In this document: positions 11,040 to 21,134 of the stretch, piece by piece
Position numbering within the stretch: the stretch's first letter is position 1
How the letters are laid out: each line of letters begins with the position of its first letter
From: Phallusia mammillata
Lineage: Eukaryota > Chordata > Ascidiacea > Phlebobranchia > Ascidiidae
Direction: 5' to 3'
DNA: 64,000 nucleotides
NCBI GenBank assembly: GCA_003260075.1
Contig: QLIY01000451.1
Span: forward strand, 7,481 to 71,480
The notes under the pieces: model-generated
What the model saw: the letters and a program-made list of their open reading frames with translations, nothing else
Databases searched by the model: none
Told to the model about the DNA's origin: nothing
Program-made: the position numbers and the translations under genes

Positions 11040-11430
11040 GTGTTATTCGGTGTGTAATTAACCACTTAGCATTTAGGTTTGCGTTTTTTTAATGTAGTGC
11101 GACCAATCCTCATGTAACTCAGTATGCATGCAGATGTTTCCATGCAACCTAAAAAAAACTTAAAAGGTTGCCACGATATCGATTAAGTGTTTCGCATCCC
11201 TAATCGAAATCAGATGCACATATTTGATAACTGTATGAGCAAATATTAAATGGTATTATCTGTGGAAAGTTTTGTATAGCTTGCATGCAAATATTGCATA
11301 CATCGTTTAGTGGGGTCTATCTCATTATAATTTGTCCATACTAAACTTCAGTTAATTGTAACGATTTATTGTCTGATGACCTGAGGTAACCTTTACTTTG
11401 TTGGAAGGCACTCTATTATAATTTGTGTTT
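11040..11430. repeat. segmental repeat, copy 1 of 3
   Basis: Degenerate but collinear with 12430-12850 and 16160-16600. Shared landmarks in order are CACGATATCG, a TTCGCATC box, the ATGCAAA...CATCAT segment, AAACTTCxGTTAATTGT and GxxGGxAxTxTATT. It lies downstream of Rec-C, and copy 3 lies downstream of Rec-D. This suggests that receptor duplication carried flanking DNA along. Confidence 0.6.
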
Positions 11431-12429
11431 CGGAGTTTCTATATTTTGTATGAAGCATGAATAAACATTTCCCTTAAGTGGCTATATACCAAGCGGCGTA
11501 CAAACCAAAAAGTCATCATATACCACCAGTTGAGTACCAGTGTTCCACTATACTATGGGGAGAGTGCGTGTTTGGAGTTTGACCTAAAAAATTAAATGCA
11601 TACCACTAAATAATGTTTAAGGTCTATTTTAACCTACGTTTAACTGGACTGATTAACGGAAGGCAACCTTCCCTCCAGAAGATAAATTTGACATGCTTCG
11701 ATAAGGCGGAGGCAGTTTAAGCAAAATACTGTGAACAAGTTCACTTACCTATACGCGGGACACATTTGTTTAAAAAACATTGACCTAAATTTTACATTTA
11801 AAGATCATACCGTGTCAGGCCTGTTAAAGGCGTTTTATCAAATCAATTAAGCCTGCCACCCAACATTCCCATTGAGCCAAGACGAATAGGCCAGAAAAAA
11901 ACTAAACAGACTTGTTGGTCATCCTGCCGAAAGTCGATTCACAAGCACAGTTGCCTGCCTCGTGTGCTGAACGTTGGCATTATTTTCTTAGTCGACACCT
12001 AAAGTTCCACATATATATATATATATATATATACAATAAACCTTGGTCAACCCGGACCCGATTAGACCCAAAATTGTTCGTATTGGGCGAATTCCCGGTT
12101 TATTCGATGTGTTTTTAAGCCTACGTTTTCTAGATAGTGGTTGACCGAAACAAATCATTTTAAATGAGATCAGTACTTACTCGATAATGATAGAGTTAAA
12201 AAGAACACAATTGATTAATACATTGTGACGCATGTTGGCAACGAGTGCCTGAAAAAGCAATGGGTTTCAAAGTGCACAATTGACGTTACGTCATATGAGC
12301 AGTATTAATGAATGTTAGTTTTTACAAATCGTTTATACCTCAAGTTCTGAAAATTCTTAATTAGGCGAAGATCCGGATTGCCCGAATCCTGTTTCACATG
12401 TACATTAAAGCTATTTTAGAAAAGTGCTC

Positions 12430-12850
12430 TATATTGTCATTTAAATGATTCTGTTTAAACATTAATCTTTTTGCAGCCACTTAGCATTTTGGTTGGTTTT
12501 TTTCTTGATCTAATGTGACCAGTCCTAATGTGATCCCGTCAGATATTTCCATGTAACAAATTAAAACGTTGTCACGATATCGTATAACTTATTTTCGCAT
12601 CTTTTATCAAAATCAGTTGCACGTAACTTATATAACAACCGTATGCGCAAATCTTATACGGTAAAATCTGTAGAAAAGTTCGCCTACGTGCAAAAGTACA
12701 TGCATCATTTTGCGTGACTGAGGTCTAATTTTAATAGACCTTTCTAAACTTCCGTTAATTGTTACTATTTATTCTTCGCTTGACCTGATGTAATCTCTAC
12801 TTTGCCATGAGGGAGTTTATTGTTTAAGGTCACTCTGTTATCGTACAATG
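12430..12850. repeat. segmental repeat, copy 2 of 3
   Basis: Second copy of the segment described for 11040-11430, with the landmarks GTCACGATATCG, CAAAATCAGTTGCACGTA and AAACTTCCGTTAATTGT. No receptor exon accompanies it. Confidence 0.6.
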
Positions 12851-13000
12851 GTGTATGCGAAAGAGTAAAAGAAAAACGTATTTTTTCTGCTTTTCTTCAT
12901 TTACATGCAAAGTTTTAAAAAGCTGTCTTTTCTTAAATGTGCATGGTAGCCCATCATTTAAGTAGTTTAACAAGTTTATATTTAATGCAAACATCTAAGG

Positions 13001-13433
13001 CAGCGGTTCCCAAACTGGGGTTCGCGGTCCTTTAGGGGTCCGTGAGGCAATTTTTGGGGGACCGCGAAGCGTGTAAAGTAATTCTATAATCTTATTTGGC
13101 GTCAGTTTGTGCCACTGAATAAGTTTAAATCAAGAGAATTGAGAAATCGACTGTCTCCATTGCTAAACAATAGCCTTTATTGAATGATAACCATCAAAAA
13201 TGCAATTGTTCGCGCACAATCGTACTGCTTTTTATCTTGTCTGTAATGTCACAAGCTGTCTTTAGAGTTTAGATTTAGATCATTATTATGCGCAATTTTG
13301 CATAACTAGCGAAAATCCTGCAATCAACTTTTGTTTTTCTGAAATACACATTCCAGCTTAAGGACCGCGAGCCCTCGTAATAATGGCAACGGGACCGTTT
13401 TGACAAAATAATGAAAAAGTTTGGGAACCACTG
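13001..13433. mobile_element. hAT-type transposon, 433 bp (family 'TTCCCAAACT')
   Basis: Same family as 10350-10763, starting CAGCGGTTCCCAAACTGGGG and ending AGTTTGGGAACCACTG. The 8-base duplication ATCTAAGG is perfect (12993-13000 and 13434-13441). Confidence 0.92.
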
Positions 13434-13886
13434 ATCTAAGGATTTAATTGCAACTAATTTAAAGCTTTCAAAACTAAGTTATGTCTTTGATTTACAAACA
13501 GATGTTTTTAACTTGTGTAAAAAGGTTGTCGTGAAAATATCAAATCCTGTTGTGACAAGGCAAAATCCGAAAAAATGTGTAATTTTTGTATGATAATTGA
13601 ATTTGTAATAATTCCAGTAATTTCATTTCATAGCCATTTAAGTCTTCGTAATTAGCCTCATGTGAATTTTGAGCCTTCAAACTAAAATGCTTACACCCCT
13701 TACTTACAGTATATAGATAAAGTATTTTAATTTTATTCAGAGGTTAAAAAGGCCAACCATTGTTTGCATGGTAATAAAGTGCGAACTTGTATGCAGATGA
13801 ACATGTTAGGTAAAGTTTATCAAAAGACACGTCGATTTACGTTCAGGCAAAAACAATATATAATTTGCAACGGACAAACCCCAAAA

Positions 13887-15715
13887 ATGATGATAAATTT
13901 TTGGAGGGTTTTCGTTCTAGGTAAGTAGTGTTTGTTGTTTTCCAAAACGACTGTTATGGTTATCAGGGTTTTTTTAAGGTTTGGTTTGGGTGACCGCTAA
14001 GTAGTTTTAAGAGGTTTTTTTTTAAGGTTTGGTTTGGGTGACCGCTAAGTAGTTTTAAGAGACTTTTTTTTAAGGTTTGGTTTGGGTGACTGCTAAGTAG
14101 TTTTAAAGACCCAAGTGTTTCATTTAAATACCAAAAACTATAGTTGTAGTTGCAAGTCCAAATTTTGGGAAACCGCTGGAGAAATTTGGGGGACGAAACA
14201 CCTTAAAAAAACACTGTTGGTTATATCTGTTGACTATCAGTTTCAGCAATAAGATTTGGCAACGCAGCCGTAACTGGATGTCCAAAACCTCTAAATGGAA
14301 CACTGGGGTCATTTTACTACGAAGTGGGTGAATTACCAAATCGAGATGATTTCCAGCACTGTAGATGGTCGTTTGGAACTAAGAACCTTAGAAGCGATGT
14401 TACATTTTGCCTTCAATTTCTTTATGTCGTTGCCAATATTTGGAACCTTAACGGTAGCTTGCCGGACGGTAATACGTTAGTTTGCTACAATCACCTGATA
14501 AAGTTAACCATTTCTTTTTTTAATTTTCAATCGTTTTTCTTGTGTTGTTTAGATTTACATTTTTGGCTGGTAATTCCAATCAGAGTTGCAAGTCGGGCCG
14601 GGCTTTTCGGGCCGGGTTCGGGTTCGGGCCGGGTTCGGGCNCTTTGTTGCAAGGCTTTCGTGGATAGGCCTGTCAATCAAAATTTCGGGCCTAAACGGGC
14701 TTCTCAAAAACGTTTCGGGTTCGGGCCGGGCTTCGGGCTTATACTTTCGGGTTCGGGCCGGGTTCGGGCTCAGATTTCGGGCCCGCTTGCAACTCTGATT
14801 CCAATGCCTACAAAAATGCTTGAATTTATTTTGAATTCTTTTATTTTTGGGGGTCGTTGCCAAGTTACTAAACCTTTTATAAGACAGGTTGTCAATATGT
14901 TACTTAATATGTTACTTATAAAATTAGTACTTGGTTGGTACATGCAGTTTGTTTTTGCAACTTTATTGAGTCGTTTTTTAATAAAAACACAACAAGACTA
15001 GATTTTTTTCCAGGAGTTGATATAAATGTGACAGAAGGGGCTAACAAGAGTCAACTTCCTTGGTGTAGTTGTTACGTCAAGAAAAGCCCACAAACATTTG
15101 AAAAAACGTGTCCGTCGGGGTGGATGTTGAATAACACGAGATGTCGAAATCAGCCCGAAACATCAGAGAGTATTAAGTGGCCACCAGAGATGAATACAAG
15201 TTTGCGGTTGACAACCATGTTAATAAGTTATGTATTTCTGGATTGCACAGACAACAGGCAAATATCAAGCAATACAACGCCGCAAGACACAGGTAAGATA
15301 TTGCTTATATTGCAACTTATGAACTAAATTAAACGCTAAACAAAAATATTAATGATGTTCCTTTACGTTTACAACAACTGAAAAAAAGTTATTTAGGAAA
15401 AGATTTGCCCCTGGAATATATAAATTTTTCAGTCGGTATAAAAACCGGTATACGGTTTAAACATTTTAACAAACTCTGTTTGAACCCAAATTGTGTAACA
15501 TATTTCTACTCTTTTCTAGGAATTATGATTGCAGCAATATCTCTTGATGTCATGCTACTGGCTGCTATGTTGGTGATTGTTGTTCTAATACATAAGAATA
15601 GGTAAGTACAAAAACGCGTCTTTAAACATTTCTTAGTTAAACGATACGATCGTATATTTCTGTAACTTTAAGCCGTACATGTATTTCAATTTCAAACGGT
15701 TTTTTCAGGCGCTGA
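13887..15715 (+). CDS. Rec-D: complete single-pass receptor with almost no cytoplasmic tail
   Basis: Five exons: 13887-13920, 14247-14468, 15014-15292, 15520-15601 and 15709-15715 (TGA). They total 624 bases in frame (207 residues), with phases 1-1-1-2 as in Rec-B and Rec-E. The signal sequence is MMINFWRVFVLAIRFGNAA, followed by CPKPLNG and HCRWSFG. The second ectodomain exon has PWCSCYVKKSP, CRNQPETSES and WPPEMNTSL. The membrane helix is IMIAAISLDVMLLAAMLVIV, followed by HKNRR and stop. The tail exon adds only two residues, so the protein has no signalling motif. It could act as a decoy, as an adhesion partner or through a co-receptor; this is inference. Intron 1 contains a hAT element and intron 2 a GC-rich tandem repeat with an N. 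Confidence 0.85.
13964..14216. mobile_element. hAT-like element (family 'TTTAAGGTTTGG') in Rec-D intron 1
   Basis: Starts CAGGGTTTTTTTAAGGTTTG and ends CACCTTAAAAAAACACTG, with a near-perfect 8-base duplication (ATGGTTAT / TTGGTTAT). The left end, TTTAAGGTTTGGTTTGGGTG plus GACCGCTAAGTAG, is present three times in tandem with a ~60-base period. Single-copy relatives lie at 15978-16114 and 34071-34231. Confidence 0.85.
14588..14800. repeat. GGGCCGGGTTCGGG tandem repeat in Rec-D intron 2
   Basis: GC-rich degenerate repeats of TTCGGG(CCGGG) type, interrupted by an N at 14641. The six-base periodicity gives spurious open frames on both strands rich in Gly, Ser, Arg and Phe. Not coding. Confidence 0.75.
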
Positions 15716-15977
15716 TGAAAGCAATTTAACTATGTCTATTGATTACTTGTTCATTGAATTAAAGAACTGACAAAAATAACCAGCTGCGTTCTTCCCCAAT
15801 TTATGGAGTGGGAATTATTGAACCGGTTTACACATTGGCATGGTCGGACCAAGAAAGTAATGAATACTCAACGTTATAAACATCAACATCCAAGCACAGT
15901 CAAGAAGTTTTTCACAAGTAATTTCACGAGTGATCTAATTTGTCATTTGATTGATGTTCAGTCATTATCCTTGTTAC

Positions 15978-16114
15978 CAGGGTATTTTTTAAGATTTAGT
16001 TTGGGTCATTTTAAATAGTTTTTAAGAGACCGCAAGTGTTTCATTTAAATACCAAAAAATAGCCATTTTGGGAATTTTGGGAAACCGCTGGATAAAACAC
16101 CTTAAAAAACACTG
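15978..16114. mobile_element. hAT-like element, 137 bp (family 'TTTAAGGTTTGG')
   Basis: Starts CAGGGTATTTTTTAAGATTT and ends CACCTTAAAAAACACTG, with the perfect 8-base duplication CTTGTTAC (15970-15977 and 16115-16122). Confidence 0.88.
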
Positions 16115-16159
16115 CTTGTTACAATTAACCGGCCAGCGCTTGACTTTTAGTTGGTATGT

Positions 16160-16600
16160 GATGTTAATCTGATGTGACCAGTTTAGTTTTAATATAATTC
16201 TGCAAATGCTTTTGAAATCTTTTAATGTTTTTTTTTCTGAGGGAAAAGTACCGATATGCTTGTGACTTACACCTTATTAGAACTTTTTTATATTTGACAT
16301 ACCTTTTCGTTTTCGAAACAAGTTCTGTCACGATATCGATTAAATTGTTTTCGCATCCCTAGCCAAAATCAGTAACACGTATATAATATCTGTAAGCGCA
16401 AGTTTAAAAGGGTATAATTTGAAGAAAAGTTCATATAGCATACATGCAAAATCTCATGCATCATTGTGCGTTGCTGAGGTCTTATTATAATTTGCCCTTT
16501 CTAAACTTCCGTTAATAGTCTGTAAACTCAAAGTAACCTTTACTTTGTCACTAGGGAGTTTATTGTTAGAGGTCACTCTGTTATCGTTTTTGTTTCGGAG
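16160..16600. repeat. segmental repeat, copy 3 of 3
   Basis: Third copy of the segment at 11040 and 12430, here directly downstream of Rec-D. It includes TGTCACGATATCG and AAACTTCCGTTAAT. Confidence 0.6.
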
Positions 16601-17074
16601 TTTCAACCAGATTATTAAACTTATATTCTAGCTTTTATAGAGTGTGAAGTATTTGCCGATTGTGTCAATCTATATTTTGTAAACCTAGAATAAAAACCCC
16701 CCTTAATTGGCGAAGAAAAAATATGTTGTTGTTTTTTTGTTACCTACGTTTACTTGCCAATTTAAAAAAAAAACTGTTGTTTTTTTAATATGTATGATAA
16801 CCCATAATTATCAAGTAGTTTATATTTACATATAAATTACAAGAATGCTGAAAAACAGTGTTTCAAAACACTATTTCAAAAAAAAGTTTGATAACCTTTT
16901 TTTTATTTAAGATCGTTTTTGTCTTTAAGAATATTTTGCAGCTCCGAAAGTTGGTTTTACTCTTTATTTACGTGTTTATTTTCAGGCAATTTTAGTTGTG
17001 TTTCTGTGTTCTATCTATTTTGTATTCGCATTTACATGGGTCCGTGTATCAGCTGGCAACCGGATGGTTTACAC

Positions 17075-17327
17075 CAGGGGTCGGCAACCTTTTAGGCGAC
17101 GCGTGCCAATTTACTTGCAATTTCCGTGTACTAATGCACTCGCGTGCCAACGTTTTTTTGAATAATAGTGGTTCGTGCCAGCTGATGTCATTAATAAAGG
17201 AAATGGAGAGTGTTTTGTGCATGTAAAGCTGAATTTTAAGACAATGTAATGATAAAAACTGAAAACAAGCAAAAAATTTGTTACTTCAATATAAACACGC
17301 AAATCGGTCAGGGGTTGCCGACCCCTG
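17075..17327. mobile_element. hAT-type transposon, 253 bp
   Basis: Termini CAGGGGTCGGCAACCTTTTA and GGTTGCCGACCCCTG, with the perfect 8-base duplication GTTTACAC (17067-17074 and 17328-17335). Confidence 0.92.
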
Positions 17328-17634
17328 GTTTACACGGGCAAGTACTTACTTACCCCTATAAGTATCTACTTACCCCGGTATTATTTGACAGCGCTGCTTA
17401 TTGTTTGAGGTATTAACAAAAGCCTTTTCATTAATAAATGGTGAATGACTTCCGGCTTAGCAACGTTTATCGTTAGCGATGTTTGTCTCCAGCGCTCATT
17501 GTGTTTCTCTAGTGATTTGTGATTATATAATCAACTATACACACCATCTATAAAATGAAAGGGATTTTAACATGAGCGTGGTTAAAAAAATAAACCCATT
17601 ATGAAAAAAATACTCTTAAATAAAATAGTGTCTA

Positions 17635-17704
17635 TGTAAAAGCATATAGAGCCAATAAATGATAAGCTGCAGCTTATCATTTATTGGCTCTATATGCTTT
17701 TACA
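17635..17704. repeat. perfect 70-base palindrome
   Basis: The left arm (17635-17669, starting TGTAAAAGCATATAGAGCC) is followed immediately by its exact reverse complement, with CTGCAG at the centre and no spacer. Such a sequence would extrude or fold back completely. Confidence 0.95.
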
Positions 17705-17952
17705 TTGATACTGTGACACTGAGCCGACTTCACTATGGTTCCCAAGCGGTTGCTTGGCCATTGTGAGCCAGTTTCATCTGTGCTGTATGTCCAGTTGTGG
17801 CATCGCACAGACTAGGTGATGCATGGGGTTGTACCCTGTGCTCCCAACAAACTGGAGTGCCGTCGAATGGCTACACTAGCCAATGCGGCCGATCTCTCGT
17901 CACCAGCTGCACTGATGAGACCTTATAGGTCGAAACAGTGTGCACTGTCTGC
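17635..17952 (+). mobile_element. 318-bp element with 5' palindrome and 3' hammerhead ribozyme
   Basis: The segment is flanked by the 12-base direct repeat AAATAGTGTCTA (17623-17634 and 17953-17964), which marks it as one insertion. It begins with a perfect 70-base palindrome (17635-17704). About 200 bases of relatively GC-rich non-coding sequence follow, and it ends in a type I hammerhead ribozyme (17908-17953). There is no reading frame, tRNA-like promoter or poly(A) tail. Hammerheads of this kind are known from Penelope-like retroelements and from small non-autonomous retroelements of animals. The long duplication and inverted 5' end are compatible with a 5'-truncated, inverted Penelope-type insertion. 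The assignment is inference; the parts themselves are visible in the sequence. Confidence 0.8.
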
Positions 17953-17953
17953 A
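17908..17953 (+). ncRNA. type I hammerhead ribozyme
   Basis: All core parts are present in order. Stem I 5' strand is TGCA (17908-17911), then the conserved CTGATGA (17912-17918). Stem II is GACC/GGTC with a TTATA loop (17919-17931), then GAAA (17932-17935). Stem III is CAGTG/CACTG with a two-base loop, or four pairs with a four-base loop (17936-17947), then the cleavage triplet GTC (17947-17949). Stem I 3' strand is TGCA (17950-17953). Predicted self-cleavage is after C17949. Stem I is only four pairs, so activity as a monomer may be weak, as is common for hammerheads in retroelements. Confidence 0.88.
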
Positions 17954-18417
17954 AATAGTGTCTACTTTGTAATTTAAACAATGATGAATCATCGTAAATG
18001 TGTGATCACAGTTTCGATGTTTGACAACAGAAATAACTAGAAGCCAGGATCTTAAATTAATTCAGTCTCTGATGCGAAACATACACAAACAACAATATAA
18101 ATCATAATGAGCAATATGCGTCATTTATTGTTCTCAAGACTATACGCGTAAAGCCAAAAAGAATAGAAACCGCAACCAGGAACAAAATAAGGCAACTGCA
18201 TGATTCAATACTCTGTATTGCAGAAACAGTGTTGCAGCAAATAGCCTACAGTGCGCAATACTATTACCAATATAGTAGCAAATAATTTTCAAGAATTGTA
18301 ATATTGGTTGTTACAGTAAGAACTAATTAAGCAGCTAGTAATCCCACATCAGAACTCATCTGTCAGGCAATTTGTTGGAGGTCTGCATGTGACTGTTCCT
18401 TTAACCAGTCATTTACC

Positions 18418-20870
18418 ATGGCTCACTTTCTGGGCTTCATCATATCAGGCAAGTACGGTTAAGATAGGTATGATAAACGCAAATGTTTTGTTGAGAGTAA
18501 AATTTTACAAAAAAATGATAACATTCGTGTTTTGCAGAAACCTGTTGTAAAGTGGCTATTCTCGTATACGTTTAGGCCAAGTGCGCATATATTAAACACC
18601 GTAAAACAACTAGTTCGAACACCAAAGTTATCATTTTGGGAATTAGAACTAAATCAAATTCTTACAAAATGCATCTTTGTCATTTAAACGTACGCTAAAA
18701 CATAATAATTTGCAAATTTTGATTTCAGTTTTGTTGTGGTGTTGTGCTGCTGCGGTCGACATAAACGTTACCCAGCAGTTTGGTGAACATCTGAAAACAT
18801 GCTCTGACCCGAAGGTGACAAAGTATAAATTCGATTGGGGGCAACACGAAAAGAGCGTTTTAAGTCTCAGGTTTCATTACTTAAAAAACTGCTCAAAAAA
18901 CTACAACATCATCATTCTTTTTAACGGTAAAAACATCGACACATTTTCCGCATGTTAATTTGCAAAACCGGTGGCAATTTTGTAAAGTTGTTTGTTCGAG
19001 AAATCATAATAATCTGAATTTGCACACACTCATATGGCTAAAACGTTCAGAACCAGCGCTAGAACTATCTTATAGTAGATCACCGACGATTTTGTCTCAC
19101 TGAAAAAAATGCATTATTAGCACTAAACTGAAACTAATCAAGACATTAAACCGACAACAAAAAATAACATGATGAACGTTAGGCCGACGTTGCCCCGGTG
19201 AGCAGCAGCTGCAACGCCAAAAAGTTATGTTAAGAATTTATCTCAAGAAATTGCAATAACATATATACAAACTGAATTAAGTGTGTTGAAAGTTTTTTTT
19301 TTCTGACTTAAGTGTACTGAGAGATTTTTTGCGATATATATATATATATACATATAAATATAAATATGTATATATTACTTACTTATAGGTCAGAAATCAT
19401 ATGTATTAAGCACCTGGTGATTCAGCACGACTTCTGTTTGTTATATAAATATAAATCTTTTCTCCGCTCCGCTTTTAGAAATTTTATCGTTTTAGGTAAA
19501 CATTATCAGCCCAATCATTTGTCGTTTCAAAGCAGCAAACAGATTTGCTTCTTTTACGGCCAAAGTCTAAACGAGTCAACCAACCCTTGTATATCAAACA
19601 ATGAAAGCTTGTGCAAAGAAGCGCACTATTTTCAACGAGTCAACTCGAGGCCACCAAAATTGAAGATAAGGGGGGGGGGTTACTGTGTGTTTTTCACCTT
19701 CTCCTACATACGATGTGCACCTATGCTGTTTGGTAATAATACGATAAAGGGTAAATATCTGCCTTACTTCACACTTGCACTAGTCATATTTGGTAGTTTT
19801 AATTTTTGAGTAACACAGGTTGGTGACTAAATTTACAATAATTGTGTCAAATCAGACGGACAACAAAGAATAGGATTGATTTATCTGACTTTATAGGATT
19901 GTTTCAAATCACCTGTTCTTATAGTGTCCATTTAGAAAACAAATAGCCACGAAACGAAACGAACACAGTACTATGTTGTATTGTGTATAGGCAATGAAGA
20001 TCAAACTGACGACAAATCGACAATGACGTTCATTGCGATCACCTTTGCAGTATTTTTGGTGATAACTTACTCTGGCATTCTTTGGAAGTTGCTGCACGAT
20101 AAGTAAGTGTATATATTGCTTGCAAATGCAGACTTTTTCTTAGCATTTGAATGATCTGGAATTGTTTTAATAGGGCGGTTCTTGAGCTATTGTTACCCCT
20201 GGTAAATTGCAAATGATTTTTTTGCCCTCTTTAAATGCCTTATTCTGACCAATTATGCCATCACAGAAGGATGACGTCACGAATCTACAAAAGAAATGTA
20301 ATCACCTTCTATAAAACACAGGTTAAAAACCACTGCAAGCTAAATAGTCAAATGATTGTTTACAGAAATAGATGCAACCACAGATAAAAGGTTAATAAAA
20401 AAGTTCCACTTTTGGACAACACTTACGTAACATGTTAATTTGAGTTCAACCCAACGGCCACACAACTGGTCAAAATGTGTCCCCGGAGTATTCAAACATA
20501 AAGAATACAGTGGGTGCATTATATACCGAAATATTTCCACCAGCACAAAATACCTATAACAGAGCACTAAAAGCTCGGAAGAAATTTTTACCATTGTTGT
20601 ATGTCCAGAGTATTCGACAACCTTGGTCTTCTACATGTAGTTTATTTTTGTTCAAGAATGAAACGTCAAGACCCAACGAAGGATAGCACGTCTTCTAACG
20701 AAGTTATAGTGTCGTATAACCGCACAAATGACCGTGTGAACATAACAAACGACCAAGCGGAATCGCCCTACTCCTTTGCTGAAGTCGAAGAGAATGTTAC
20801 TGTCGACAATCACATCTATGAATCCATGGGAACAGCACAAGAAATGACAGCAAGCTCTGTCCAAAACTAA
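18418..20870 (+). CDS. Rec-E: complete divergent receptor with long tyrosine tail
   Basis: Five exons: 18418-18448, 18729-18926, 19496-19750, 19991-20102 and 20657-20870 (TAA), 810 bases in frame (269 residues), phases 1-1-1-2. The 31-base signal exon has the same length as in Rec-B and uses a GC donor (G|gcaagt), giving signal MAHFLGFIISVLLWCCAAA. The first ectodomain exon ends FNG, at the position of PNG in Rec-B and PDG in Rec-D. The second has six cysteines, including FYGQSLNESTNPC and CKEAHYFQRVNSRPPKLKI. The membrane helix is FIAITFAVFLVITYSGILW. The 71-residue tail has tyrosines in VSYNRT, SPYSFAEV and HIYESM; YESM fits the YxxM motif bound by PI3-kinase SH2 domains. Sequence identity to Rec-B and D is low, but exon plan, phases and cysteine layout place it in the same family. 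Confidence 0.8.
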
Positions 20871-20954
20871 ACAAATTAAAGGCTACATTATTGTTGCATC
20901 TTATTTGCTTGTAAAAGCTGATTTCTGTTTATTTCCGCCTTTTCCCACTGCGAC

Positions 20955-21134
20955 ATGTGTTACGGTAGAGCTACTAACGCAGGAACTCACACCAGTGGTT
21001 TGGGAATTTCCGATATTTGGCGCAACGCTATGTCGGCAATTATGAAAAAACGCTTATGCTCCGTTGCGCCACCTATCGGAAATTTCAAACCTATGGTGAG
21101 AGTTCCTGTGTTAGTAGCTCTATCCTGTGTTACA
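20955..21134. repeat. fold-back element, ~180 bp
   Basis: Two imperfect inverted arms of about 75 bases (20955-21027 and 21062-21134) around a ~35-base loop. Shared arm segments include GAGCTACTAAC, AGGAACTC, AATTTCCGATA and TGGCGCAACG. A half copy with the same order of landmarks occurs at 63446-63502. It lies just downstream of the Rec-E stop. Confidence 0.75.

Noticed and set aside
14555..15001. Open frames on both strands rich in Gly, Ser, Arg and Phe
   Set aside because: They are produced by the TTCGGG repeat whose unit is a multiple of three, and they cross an N and a Rec-D intron.
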